In this document: positions 1-6,623 of the stretch, in pieces | Position numbering within the stretch: position 1 is the first letter of the stretch | How the letters are laid out: every line of letters starts with the position of its first letter | Assembly: GCA_023392755.1 (NCBI GenBank) | Contig: JAEWNM010000350.1 | Location: 1 to 11,788, forward strand | DNA: 11,788 nucleotides | Reading direction: 5' to 3' | Source: Bacillota bacterium | GTDB lineage: Bacteria > Bacillota > Clostridia > Christensenellales > Aristaeellaceae | The notes under the pieces: model-generated | What the model was told of the DNA's origin: nothing | Seen by the model: only the letters and a program-made list of their open reading frames with translations | Databases searched by the model: none | Translations under genes and position numbers: made by a program

Positions 1-1245
1 CCCCCAGCCCAACGTTTTACCAAATAGATAGGAGGCCGGAATCTTTGCAAACAGGGAGGAAAGCGTGCCTGTGAACAAGGAAAACGTTGTGTGCCCCGCG
101 CCGATGTACAGGCCGTTCAGGCAAAACACAAAGGGCACGATCAGATAATCAAAGCTGAAGGAGCGCATATAGGCGACACCGTCGGCTATGGTCTTGGGAT
201 TCGTGTCAAAAAGGCCTATGATGGCGTCCGGAAAAAGCTGCGCAATGGCAAAGGCGAAAAGGCTGAAGCCGGCGGTGATGACCATGCCGATCTTGGCGGA
301 TTTCAATGCCCTGTCCCACTTGCCGGCGCCTATGTTTTGTGCCGCCATGGTGGATATCGCCGCGCTCATGCCTATGGCTGGAAGAATGGCAAAGCTGTTG
401 AATTTGCCCACCACACCCACAGCTGCCGAGGCCGTCACACCACCGATGATGTTCACCAGCGCCGTTATGAACAGAAAGGACATGCTGACAACGGTATTCT
501 GTATGGCGGATGGCGTGCCGATTTTCAGTATGGCGGAAAGCTGCGTCCTGTCGATGCGGAAGGAGCTTAGCTTGAAATTGAACAGAAAATTGTTGCGCTT
601 CAAATAAAGGATACACAGCGTAAGCGACAGCCCCTGGGAGATGACTGTGGCGATGGCCGCGCCCAGCGCGCCCATGTGCAGCGGCCCCACAAAGAGGACA
701 TCCAGCACGACATTGGTGATGCAGGCAATGGTTACAAACACCAGCGGCCGCTTGCTGTCGCCCATGCCCCTCAAAACAGCGCTCAGCGCGTTGTAGCCAA
801 AGATGAAAACAATACCCAGCACCGTTACAAACAAATAATTGCTGGCCTCCGAGAAAGACTCCTCAGGTGTGCTTAAAAGGCGCAGCACATCGTTTTTTAA
901 TAGCAGCATGACCACTGTAATAATCACGGCCGCCGCCGTCAGCCCCGTAAACAGCGTGGAAACGGTTTTTTTAAGTCTCTCCCGGTTGCCGCTGCCCACA
1001 TATTGGGCAATGAGCACCGTGCCGCCCGTGCACAGCCCCATAATCAGGTTGGTGAGTATAAAGGTCACCTGACCGCCGATATTAACGCCCGATACGCTAT
1101 ATGTGCCGCTGAAATTTCCAACCACCCACATGTCCGCCACATTGTACAGTGATTGCACAATGTTGGACAGCAAAAAGGGCATGGAAAAACGGATAAGCCC
1201 CCGCAGCACACTTCCTTCCGTCAGATTGGTTTCGAACCGGCTCAT
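1..1245 (-). CDS. MATE family multidrug/Na+ efflux transporter, C-terminus beyond window
   Basis: This is an integral membrane antiporter of the MATE family, expected to export drugs or metabolites using a Na+ or H+ gradient. The reading frame is open from the ATG at 1245 to base 1, giving 415 codons with no stop, so only the last part of a protein of roughly 450 residues is missing. The N-terminus reads MSRFETNLTEGSVLRGLIRF, followed by SMPFLLSNIVQSLYNVADMW, the typical first MATE helix. Further hydrophobic segments and the mid-protein loop with LRGMGDSKRPL match the two-repeat MATE layout. GGAAGGA lies 7 nt upstream of the ATG. The next upstream ATG (TACATATGA) stops at once, which fixes the start. 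The gene has its own promoter (1307-1335) and follows the terminator of the GntR-ABC operon. The substrate cannot be told from sequence. Confidence 0.93.
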   Translation of the reverse strand, partial: MSRFETNLTEGSVLRGLIRFSMPFLLSNIVQSLYNVADMWVVGNFSGTYSVSGVNIGGQVTFILTNLIMGLCTGGTVLIAQYVGSGNRERLKKTVSTLFTGLTAAAVIITVVMLLLKNDVLRLLSTPEESFSEASNYLFVTVLGIVFIFGYNALSAVLRGMGDSKRPLVFVTIACITNVVLDVLFVGPLHMGALGAAIATVISQGLSLTLCILYLKRNNFLFNFKLSSFRIDRTQLSAILKIGTPSAIQNTVVSMSFLFITALVNIIGGVTASAAVGVVGKFNSFAILPAIGMSAAISTMAAQNIGAGKWDRALKSAKIGMVITAGFSLFAFAIAQLFPDAIIGLFDTNPKTIADGVAYMRSFSFDYLIVPFVFCLNGLYIGAGHTTFSLFTGTLSSLFAKIPASYLFGKTLGWG

Positions 1246-1261
1246 ATGTACATCCTTCCGC

Positions 1262-1309
1262 AAAAAAAATGCGTCGTGCCGTTTCTCATGGAAACGAACA
1301 CAACGCATT
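1262..1309 (-). terminator. Intrinsic terminator of the GntR-ABC operon, overlapping the MATE promoter
   Basis: On the minus strand, arms 1309-1291 and 1285-1268 form an 18-bp stem with two G-U pairs and one bulged base around a 5-nt loop (CATGA). A run of eight T follows (1269-1262). The permease stop codon is 65 nt upstream. The outer left arm includes the last three bases of the MATE -10 hexamer. RNA started at the MATE promoter would therefore lack the outer part of the stem and keep only about 10 bp, separated from the U run. Confidence 0.85.
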
Positions 1310-1335
1310 GTAGCAGAAATATTGAATTGTTGCAA
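1307..1335 (-). promoter_or_regulatory. SigA-type promoter of the MATE gene
   Basis: Reading the minus strand, -35 is TTGCAA (1335-1330), the spacer is 17 nt, and -10 is TACAAT (1312-1307) preceded by TGC, an extended -10. The transcript would start near 1300, inside the left arm of the hairpin at 1268-1309. Confidence 0.7.
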
Positions 1336-1373
1336 AGGATAAACGGAAATTGCATGGCATTTCCAAGCCGGCC

Positions 1374-2177
1374 TCAATCCTTGACCGTGGCCTTGCGGAT
1401 CAGAAAATAGCTCAGTGTTCCCGTTACGGCGGTACAGAGTATGCTGAATAGCACGGCCCGGTAGGGAAACAAGGGGATGCCGCTTTCCCAACTGGTAAAT
1501 TCCTGCATCAGACCGCCTATGAATCCATTGGACATGTTGAAGGATATGCCGTATCCGAAGGCGAAGGCGATCAGGTTGATGAAAAAGGCGGTGATGGCTC
1601 CGTTGGTGTACAGCCCGTCAATGAGGGGGATGATGATGAAAACCAGTGCGGGAACGCCAATGGAAACAGTCAGCTTCAAAGCCTTGCTCATGCGGTAATA
1701 CAGGCTGGTGATCAAAAAGCCCGTCATGCCCGCCGTTACATAGGAAAGAAAACTCCATAAAAGCTCGTCGGCCACCGCAGCAACATTTCTGCCATCTTTA
1801 TACAGGCTGCCAAACCGGTCCATATACAGGGACGAATAGGGGATGAGCAACCCCCTGGCCCAGCTCAAGGCAAGGTCAATCAGCGTCATGGCGGCAGCCA
1901 GAATGAAAAGGCCCGTCACAAAGCCTGTGAACAGTGTCCTGCGGGACAGGCCGTTTTGCAAAAACAGGCGGAACTGTGCTTTGAAGCCATTCAGCCCCGC
2001 TACAAACAGGAAGACGATGGAGGCGAATTCCACGCCGCTGGAGGAAGCGGAGCTCCTTTTCATGAGGGCGGCGATGAATATCTGCAGGAAGAACAGCACC
2101 GTCAAAGCGCCATAGAAGACGATGACGGGCTTTTTGAAATCATTCAGGTAATACCGGATGGCAGCTTTCAATTTCAT
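1374..2177 (-). CDS. ABC transporter permease of the GntR-linked (Ytr-like) system
   Basis: This 267-residue integral membrane protein is the last gene of the GntR-ATPase-permease operon and presumably forms the membrane pore for the ATPase encoded just upstream. About six hydrophobic segments are visible: VIVFYGALTVLFFLQIFIAA near residues 18-37, FASIVFLFVAGL near 52-63, a long one at about 83-105, LSYVTAGMTGFLITSLY, VSIGVPALVFIIIPLI, and the C-terminal VLFSILCTAVTGTLSYFLI. A cytoplasmic segment QFRLFLQNGLSRRTLF resembles the coupling region of ABC-2-like permeases. The start ATG is 13 nt after the ATPase stop, with GAGGGGG as ribosome binding site. I see no family signature that names a substrate. 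Systems with this layout in Bacillus (Ytr, Yhc) are linked to cell-envelope or peptide-antibiotic stress; that link is by analogy only. Confidence 0.8.
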   Translation of the reverse strand: MKLKAAIRYYLNDFKKPVIVFYGALTVLFFLQIFIAALMKRSSASSSGVEFASIVFLFVAGLNGFKAQFRLFLQNGLSRRTLFTGFVTGLFILAAAMTLIDLALSWARGLLIPYSSLYMDRFGSLYKDGRNVAAVADELLWSFLSYVTAGMTGFLITSLYYRMSKALKLTVSIGVPALVFIIIPLIDGLYTNGAITAFFINLIAFAFGYGISFNMSNGFIGGLMQEFTSWESGIPLFPYRAVLFSILCTAVTGTLSYFLIRKATVKD

Positions 2178-2190
2178 TTCGATTGCCCCC

Positions 2191-3042
2191 TCATTCGTTG
2201 GTCAGCCGGATAAACAGCTTTTGCAGGTCCATCTTGCCGATTTGCAGATATTCCGGCAAGGAATCCCCTGTTGGCTGCCCCATCAGGTAGACGGTTTTCA
2301 GCCCGCCCAGCGTGTCTTCTCCCAGCAGCTCCTTGCCGCTTACATATTCGTCCACCTTGGCGGCGGGGCCGGATACGGTATAACCCATGGCCAGCAGCTC
2401 CTCTGTGGGCTGTTGGCGTATGATCCGCCCCTTTTTTATGATGACCACTTCTTCGATCAGCCCGGAGACTTCCTCGATCAGGTGGGTAGATATGACGATG
2501 GTGCGTGGCCTTTCCGCGTATGTTTCCATAAGCACCTTGTAGAGCAGTTCCCGATGGTTGGCGTCCAGGCCCAGCACCGGCTCATCCAGCAGCACAAAGG
2601 GCACGGAAACGCTCAACGCGGCAATCAGCTTGAAAATGGAGCCGTAGCCTGTGGACAGCTCCTTGATCTTTTTTTTCGGGTTCAGCCCGAACAGGTCGCA
2701 CAGCTTTTTCGCAAATTCGCGGTCAAAGCCGCCGTAAAAAGCCTCCGTACATTTGAAGGCGTCATTCACCCGCATTGTGTCCGGATAATAGCCCTTTTCG
2801 CTCATCATATACATCTGCTGCAGGGCCGCGTCATTTTCACAGGCGGGAATCCCGCCTACCAGCACCTCGCCGGAATCGGGGAAGATGCGGTTGGTAATGA
2901 CATTGAGCAGCGTTGACTTGCCCGCGCCGTTCCGGCCCAAAAGGCCGTAGATCTTTCCGTTTTCCAGGTTGATGGAAACGTCGTCCAGGGCGGTTACCTG
3001 GCCGAACGTTTTTGAAATGTGTTTGACCTCAAGGCCGTTCAT
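2191..3042 (-). CDS. ABC transporter ATP-binding protein, YtrB-like
   Basis: This cytoplasmic ATPase (283 residues from the chosen start) powers the permease encoded next to it. Visible motifs are Walker A GRNGAGKS (residues 36-43), an ABC signature LSTGYG (129-134) in place of the usual LSGGQ, Walker B FVLLDEP (149-155) followed by VLGLD, and the switch histidine in ISTHL (H187). The Q-loop position reads MMSEKGYYP, with no glutamine. A C-terminal extension of about 70 residues follows the nucleotide-binding domain, as in YtrB-type proteins of similar length. The start is placed at 3042 because this ATG forms an ATGA overlap with the GntR stop and has AAGGGG 9 nt upstream. An in-frame ATG at 3066 has no ribosome binding site. 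The overlap suggests translational coupling to the repressor gene. Confidence 0.92.
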   Translation of the reverse strand: MNGLEVKHISKTFGQVTALDDVSINLENGKIYGLLGRNGAGKSTLLNVITNRIFPDSGEVLVGGIPACENDAALQQMYMMSEKGYYPDTMRVNDAFKCTEAFYGGFDREFAKKLCDLFGLNPKKKIKELSTGYGSIFKLIAALSVSVPFVLLDEPVLGLDANHRELLYKVLMETYAERPRTIVISTHLIEEVSGLIEEVVIIKKGRIIRQQPTEELLAMGYTVSGPAAKVDEYVSGKELLGEDTLGGLKTVYLMGQPTGDSLPEYLQIGKMDLQKLFIRLTNE

Positions 3043-3407
3043 TGCGCAAAACCCCTTTCCATCCACGCCATGATTTCTTCCTGCGTAAGCTTAAGCTTGC
3101 GTGCTTCCCTTATCAGGCTGACAACATATTTTTCGTAAAACTGCTGCCTTCGCTTTTTTCGTATCATGTCTGCCGCACCCTCCTTAACGAACAGCCCCAG
3201 CCCCCTCTTCTTGTACAGAAGGCCCTCATCCACCAGCAGGTTCATGCCCTTTAGCACCGTGGCGGGATTGACCTGCAATAAGGCGGATATCTCTGTGGTG
3301 GAGGGAACCTGCGCTTCCTCCGGGAAGGCGCCTGTGAAGATGGCATCCTCCATTTCCGCGGTGATTTGCAAATAAATGGGCAGATCGCTGGCAGTGTCCA
3401 GCTTCAT
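3039..3407 (-). CDS. GntR-family transcriptional regulator, YtrA subfamily
   Basis: This is a 122-residue DNA-binding protein, the usual length of the YtrA/YhcF subfamily of GntR, which lacks the large ligand-binding domain of other GntR proteins. A winged helix-turn-helix spans about residues 10-75, with the typical run QVPSTTEISALLQVNPATVL, followed by an LVDEGLLYKKRGLGLFV wing. The short helical tail (about 76-122, rich in Lys/Arg) is the probable dimerisation part. It is the first gene of a three-gene operon with an ABC ATPase and permease, the standard context for this subfamily. It most likely represses its own operon until an inducer, often a cell-envelope antibiotic in related systems, relieves it. 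GAGGTGG lies upstream of the ATG at 3407. A near-palindrome just downstream of the -10 is a candidate autoregulatory site. Confidence 0.92.
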   Translation of the reverse strand: MKLDTASDLPIYLQITAEMEDAIFTGAFPEEAQVPSTTEISALLQVNPATVLKGMNLLVDEGLLYKKRGLGLFVKEGAADMIRKKRRQQFYEKYVVSLIREARKLKLTQEEIMAWMERGFAQ

Positions 3408-3423
3408 GGTATCACCACCTCAG

Positions 3424-3451
3424 TTAAGCGGTTAATTACTAACGTAGCTAA
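3424..3451 (-). promoter_or_regulatory. Candidate operator for the GntR repressor
   Basis: An imperfect inverted repeat covers the transcription start. On the plus strand one arm is TTAAGCGGTTA (3424-3434) and the other is TAACGTAGCTAA (3440-3451), whose reverse complement is TTAGCTACGTTA. The position, directly downstream of and touching the -10, suits an autorepressor. The arms match imperfectly, so this is tentative. Confidence 0.45.
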
Positions 3452-3479
3452 GTATATGACAAGAGGAAGGCAGTGTCAA
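3451..3479 (-). promoter_or_regulatory. Near-consensus SigA promoter of the GntR-ABC operon
   Basis: On the minus strand, -35 is TTGACA (3479-3474), the spacer is 17 nt, and -10 is TATACT (3456-3451). The predicted start is near 3444, giving a leader of about 37 nt before the GntR ATG. The strength of this promoter fits control by a repressor. Confidence 0.85.
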
Positions 3480-3497
3480 TACTTTAACGAACTTTTT

Positions 3498-3526
3498 TTG
3501 AAAAAATCTGCTTGCGGTGCTACAAT
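3498..3526 (+). promoter_or_regulatory. SigA-type promoter of the DinB-like gene
   Basis: -35 TTGAAA (3498-3503), 17-nt spacer, and -10 TACAAT (3521-3526) preceded by TGC. It is divergent from the GntR promoter, with the two -35 boxes 18 bp apart, so a regulator bound between them could affect both. Confidence 0.75.
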
Positions 3527-3573
3527 GCGTATATCGGAAATTACTATGCTGCACCGAAAAGGAGACAACAAAT

Positions 3574-4287
3574 ATGTTTTCTGTTGGCAGGCAGTGGAAT
3601 CCCCTTCAGGCGCGGCTTCGGGAACTGCTAAAACAAAGGGAAAGCTTTGGCGAGGCAAAAGCGCTCCTGGGGGAAATGCATGGGCTGCTGCATACCGGAG
3701 AAGTATCCGGCCATAGGACAGCCACGCTGATGGACGAAATATGGGACAACCTGACGGATGATGCCTTTCGAACCATGCCGACGGCTGAAGACGTGACGGT
3801 GGCATGGAATATCTGGCACATCACCCGAATCGAGGATTTGACCTGCAACCTTCTGATAGCGAACGCCAACCAGGTGCTGGACGCTTCCTGGCTGTTAAGG
3901 CTTCACACCGCCGTACGGGACACAGGCAACGCCATGACGGACGGGGAAATACTGGCCTTCAGCGGCGAGGTGGACAGGCAGGCGCTTATAAGCTACCGTG
4001 ATGCGGTGGGCAGGCGCACCAGGGATGTCATTGCCGGGCTTGTACCGGATGATCTTCAAAGGAGGTTTTCCGGGGAGCAGGTTGCCCGCATTCAGACGGA
4101 AGGCGGCGTGACGGCCCACCCGGATTCTGTATGGCTTCTGGATTTCTGGGGTAATAAGAACGTGGCGGGAATCCTTTTAATGCCTATCACCCGGCATCAG
4201 ATGGGACATTTGAATGATTGTCTGAAGCTAAAAGGCAAATGCGCAAGGCTCTCTCTGAAACAGGCCAGGGCGGAGGTGACCAGATGA
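3574..4287 (+). CDS. DinB-superfamily (YfiT/DinB-like) metal-binding protein
   Basis: This is a cytoplasmic protein of 237 residues with the four-helix-bundle pattern of the DinB superfamily, whose members bind a divalent metal through three histidines. Some members are thiol-dependent transferases and many have no known function. The three expected ligands are visible: H82 in NIWHITRIED, and H208 and H212 in the HxxxH of TRHQMGHLND. The start is ATG 3574, with AAGGAG 9 nt upstream; a longer in-frame start at 3517 lies upstream of the -10 box and is excluded. The protein is somewhat longer than a minimal DinB domain (about 150-180 residues); the extra length includes the N-terminal 60 residues. 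It is transcribed divergently from the GntR-ABC operon, with back-to-back promoters. Its substrate is not known. Confidence 0.8.
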   Translation: MFSVGRQWNPLQARLRELLKQRESFGEAKALLGEMHGLLHTGEVSGHRTATLMDEIWDNLTDDAFRTMPTAEDVTVAWNIWHITRIEDLTCNLLIANANQVLDASWLLRLHTAVRDTGNAMTDGEILAFSGEVDRQALISYRDAVGRRTRDVIAGLVPDDLQRRFSGEQVARIQTEGGVTAHPDSVWLLDFWGNKNVAGILLMPITRHQMGHLNDCLKLKGKCARLSLKQARAEVTR

Positions 4288-4290
4288 GTA

Positions 4291-4346
4291 GCTATGCGGC
4301 AGCTTGCACTGCCGGCCAATGATGCGGGGAAGTAACGCGGCATAGC
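4291..4346. terminator. Weak candidate bidirectional terminator between convergent genes
   Basis: The 63-nt gap between the convergent DinB-like and HD genes holds a hairpin CGGCAG/CTGCCG (4297-4302 with 4309-4314). A longer-range pairing GCTATGC/GCATAGC (4291-4297 with 4340-4346) competes with it at one base. Neither is followed by a T run, so termination is inferred mainly from the convergent layout. Confidence 0.35.
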
Positions 4347-4350
4347 CGCC

Positions 4351-5619
4351 TTATGCCGGACATACCTCTTCCGACAGGCGGAAAAACTCTTCATACGCTT
4401 CATGCGCCCGCTTTTCGCTTTCCTCCCGAACGTTTATAAACAGATCATAATGATCCACAAGCATTTCTACGATCTCCCGGCTGATGGTGCCGTTGTCCAC
4501 CAAGGTCTTCATGGTATGAACGGTCTGCTCTTTGGTCATGCCTTCCCTGTAGGGCCGCTTTTCCGTGATGGCTGTAAAAATGTCCGCCACGGCCATGATC
4601 CGGGCCCCGTAAGGGAGGGCCTTTTCCGCAAGATGGAAGGGATAGCCGTTCCCATTGAGCTTTTCATGGTGGAAGGCCGCCCACTCGGCAATGGTTTCAA
4701 AACCCTGCACCTGGGACAGCAGCCAGTAGGTGTAAAAGGTGTGGGAGCGTATAATTTGATATTCCCGGGCATCGAGCCGGCCTGGCTTTTCCAGAATTTC
4801 ATTGTTAATGGTGATCTTCCCAAGATCATGCAGGTATCCGGAAATCAGCAGCATGTCGCATTCGGCGGAGGACATGCCGCTCATTTCACCCAGCATTCTT
4901 GCCGTATGGGCCACACCTGCGGAATGAGTGGCTGTGAAGCGGCTTCGAAAGTCGATGACATGGGAAAAGATTTCGGAGATTTGAAGCACATCATCCAGAT
5001 CCAGTTCCATAGAAAACAAGGCGGCATCCTTGCGCAAAAAGCGCAGAGGGTCCCTGTCATTGAGTTCAAGCCATATATGCTCCCGCACAGCCAGCTTCAT
5101 CATGGCTTCCACACATGAAGGCATAAAATGGGAGCCTTCTCCTTCGCGTATGCGGGATAGCACCTCCGGCAGCTGGAGCAGGGTATGTTTGCTGCCGGTG
5201 AACAGCACGCAAATTCTGTCGGCCAGATGCAGGATGTGGCTTAAAAGCGGAACGGCCTTGCCGTCAAGAGCCGTGCCTTCCCCATGGTTCCAGGGCATAT
5301 GGTGATAGCGTATGATAGCGGCCAGGGGAGCAAAGGGCGGATATTTTTCCAGCAATGACGCGCCACGGAAGGCGTGGGTATTGATCTCCTCCAGCTCGTC
5401 CCGAATCATGACCAGCCGTTCCTTCATTGATAGGGAGCCGATATCGTGAATGATGCCCGCCATAAGCAAATTCAGGGTATCCTCGGAATTCAGGCCCATT
5501 TCCTTGCCCAGCCGGCAAGAAAGATAGGCTACCTGCTGGTGGTGGTTGAACAGCTCGGGAGCCACAAGGTCCATGGCGCCGGATAGAGAAAACATCAAAT
5601 CATAGAGCTTGATGCGCAC
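4351..5619 (-). CDS. Tandem HD-domain protein with C-terminal HD-GYP (probable c-di-GMP phosphodiesterase)
   Basis: This is a predicted cytoplasmic protein with two HD phosphohydrolase domains and no membrane segment or receiver domain. Residue numbers count from the upstream TTG at 5625. The C-terminal domain is a canonical HD-GYP: H234, HD 266-267 (LHDLGK), H295, HH 319-320, GYP 327-329 (HHEKLNGNGYP) and D348. HD-GYP enzymes hydrolyse cyclic-di-GMP to pGpG or GMP. The N-terminal domain repeats the metal-ligand pattern (H28/H29, HD 60-61, H84, HH 108-109, D136) but has HHMPWNHGEG where GYP would be. The start is placed at GTG 5619, because GGGAG is 9 nt upstream of it but only 3 nt from the TTG at 5625. 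This gives 422 residues. The gene stands alone, with its own promoter. Its signal and target process are not visible. Confidence 0.88.
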   Translation of the reverse strand: MRIKLYDLMFSLSGAMDLVAPELFNHHQQVAYLSCRLGKEMGLNSEDTLNLLMAGIIHDIGSLSMKERLVMIRDELEEINTHAFRGASLLEKYPPFAPLAAIIRYHHMPWNHGEGTALDGKAVPLLSHILHLADRICVLFTGSKHTLLQLPEVLSRIREGEGSHFMPSCVEAMMKLAVREHIWLELNDRDPLRFLRKDAALFSMELDLDDVLQISEIFSHVIDFRSRFTATHSAGVAHTARMLGEMSGMSSAECDMLLISGYLHDLGKITINNEILEKPGRLDAREYQIIRSHTFYTYWLLSQVQGFETIAEWAAFHHEKLNGNGYPFHLAEKALPYGARIMAVADIFTAITEKRPYREGMTKEQTVHTMKTLVDNGTISREIVEMLVDHYDLFINVREESEKRAHEAYEEFFRLSEEVCPA

Positions 5620-5676
5620 AGGCAAAGTCTCCCTAATTCTTATGTATTATATTGAAAATAGCATTCGGCGAAAGAT

Positions 5677-5705
5677 AGTATATCAGAATGGGGCGGCGAC
5701 AACAA
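5677..5705 (-). promoter_or_regulatory. Candidate promoter of the tandem-HD gene
   Basis: On the minus strand, -35 is TTGTTG (5705-5700), the spacer is 17 nt, and -10 is TATACT (5682-5677) preceded by TGA, an extended -10. A second possible -10, TATAAT (5651-5646), lies nearer the gene but has only a poor -35 (CTTTCG). The first candidate is preferred. Confidence 0.55.
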
Positions 5706-5772
5706 GGCTAAGGCACGTTTTCCGGCACTGAATAACATACTGCAATACATTGTTTGATGTTTTCCCGAGCAT

Positions 5773-5806
5773 GGGGAGGGTGCCATATGCAAAAGGCATC
5801 CTCCCC
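5773..5806 (-). terminator. Hairpin downstream of the MutS2-ABC operon, possible terminator
   Basis: GGGGAGG (5773-5779) pairs with CCTCCCC (5800-5806), and TGCC with GGCA (5781-5784 with 5795-5798), around a 10-nt loop. It lies 25 nt after the last permease stop. There is no T run, so it may be a weak terminator or a 3'-end stabilising stem. Confidence 0.45.
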
Positions 5807-5831
5807 GGCATATACCCGGCACGCGGGCATG

Positions 5832-6623
5832 TCAGCTACTGGCGCTTTTATACCGGGACAGGCCGAATTTCCACAGCCGCAGGGCAAACACGGTGAATAT
5901 CACGGCTACACCGCAGCCCCATGCAAGGCCAGGGAGCGTCAAGGTACCGGTAAGCATTTGGGTGGGCAGCGTGGCCAGCAGCCCATAAGGCAATACCACC
6001 TGAAAGATTATTTTCCATACGCCTTCGAAAACCACGCCCGGTACCTTCATGCTCAATTCGATCAAGGGCTCCTCCATTTGATGCACGGCGGCGGCAGACA
6101 TCACAAAAAAGGGCACTGTACGCAAAAGCAGCATCAAGTCATACCACAACAGCGTCATCAGCAGCACCAAAAGAACATACCCAAAAATTTCTGGTACGGT
6201 TGGGGGCGCGGGAAGCAGCGATACACCTCTTGCGATGATGATAAGGCTCATGGCGATGATCGGCAGGGAGCCGGGGTTCATTTGCTCAAAGGACAGGCGC
6301 AGAAGCGTATTGGAAGGCTTGGTGAGATAATGGTCCAGCGCACCGGTGCGTATCTTCTCCGGGATGGAAATCAACCCAAAGAAGAAGGTGCACATATTGA
6401 TGGCGTCCACCATAGAGAAGGTGCCGATGAATATGGTCATTTCCCCCCGCTGCCAGCCGCCGATGGATTCAACCTGGCCGTAGATTACATCAAAGAGCAG
6501 CAGCTGTATCGCAAACAAGCTGCTGTCCACAAAGAACGCGCCAAAGAACGATAACCGGAAGACCATCAAATGGCTCAGGCGAAGCTTTGCCAGGGTAAGG
6601 ATCAATTTCAAATTCCGTTTCAT
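5832..6623 (-). CDS. ABC-2 family permease, second membrane subunit (COG3694-like)
   Basis: This 263-residue membrane protein is the last gene of the MutS2-ABC operon. It has about six hydrophobic segments. The N-terminal half contains the stretch IPEKIRTGALDHYLTKPSNT, the conserved coupling-helix region of the ABC-2 permease families usually annotated COG3694/COG4587 (DUF990-like): an R(x)G-x-(L/F)-D-x-(L/Y)-L-x-(K/R)-P pattern followed by a second membrane block. The ATG overlaps the stop of the preceding permease (ATGA at 6623-6620). One ATPase with two such permeases is the normal make-up of these exporters, so a heterodimeric pore is expected. Substrates of the few studied members are drugs or cationic compounds; no substrate can be read here. 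Confidence 0.85.
   Translation of the reverse strand: MKRNLKLILTLAKLRLSHLMVFRLSFFGAFFVDSSLFAIQLLLFDVIYGQVESIGGWQRGEMTIFIGTFSMVDAINMCTFFFGLISIPEKIRTGALDHYLTKPSNTLLRLSFEQMNPGSLPIIAMSLIIIARGVSLLPAPPTVPEIFGYVLLVLLMTLLWYDLMLLLRTVPFFVMSAAAVHQMEEPLIELSMKVPGVVFEGVWKIIFQVVLPYGLLATLPTQMLTGTLTLPGLAWGCGVAVIFTVFALRLWKFGLSRYKSASS

Noticed and set aside
91..876. Plus-strand and minus-strand short open frames over the MATE gene
   Set aside because: The minus-strand frame that encodes MATE runs unbroken from 1245 to base 1; the other frames are shadows.
2158..2916. Plus-strand open frame of 252 codons opposite the YtrB-like ATPase
   Set aside because: It is antisense to the ATPase motifs; its His/Gln-rich composition is typical of a shadow frame.
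4402..5118. Plus-strand open frame of 238 codons opposite the HD gene
   Set aside because: It is complementary to the conserved HD-GYP coding sequence and has no protein motif of its own.
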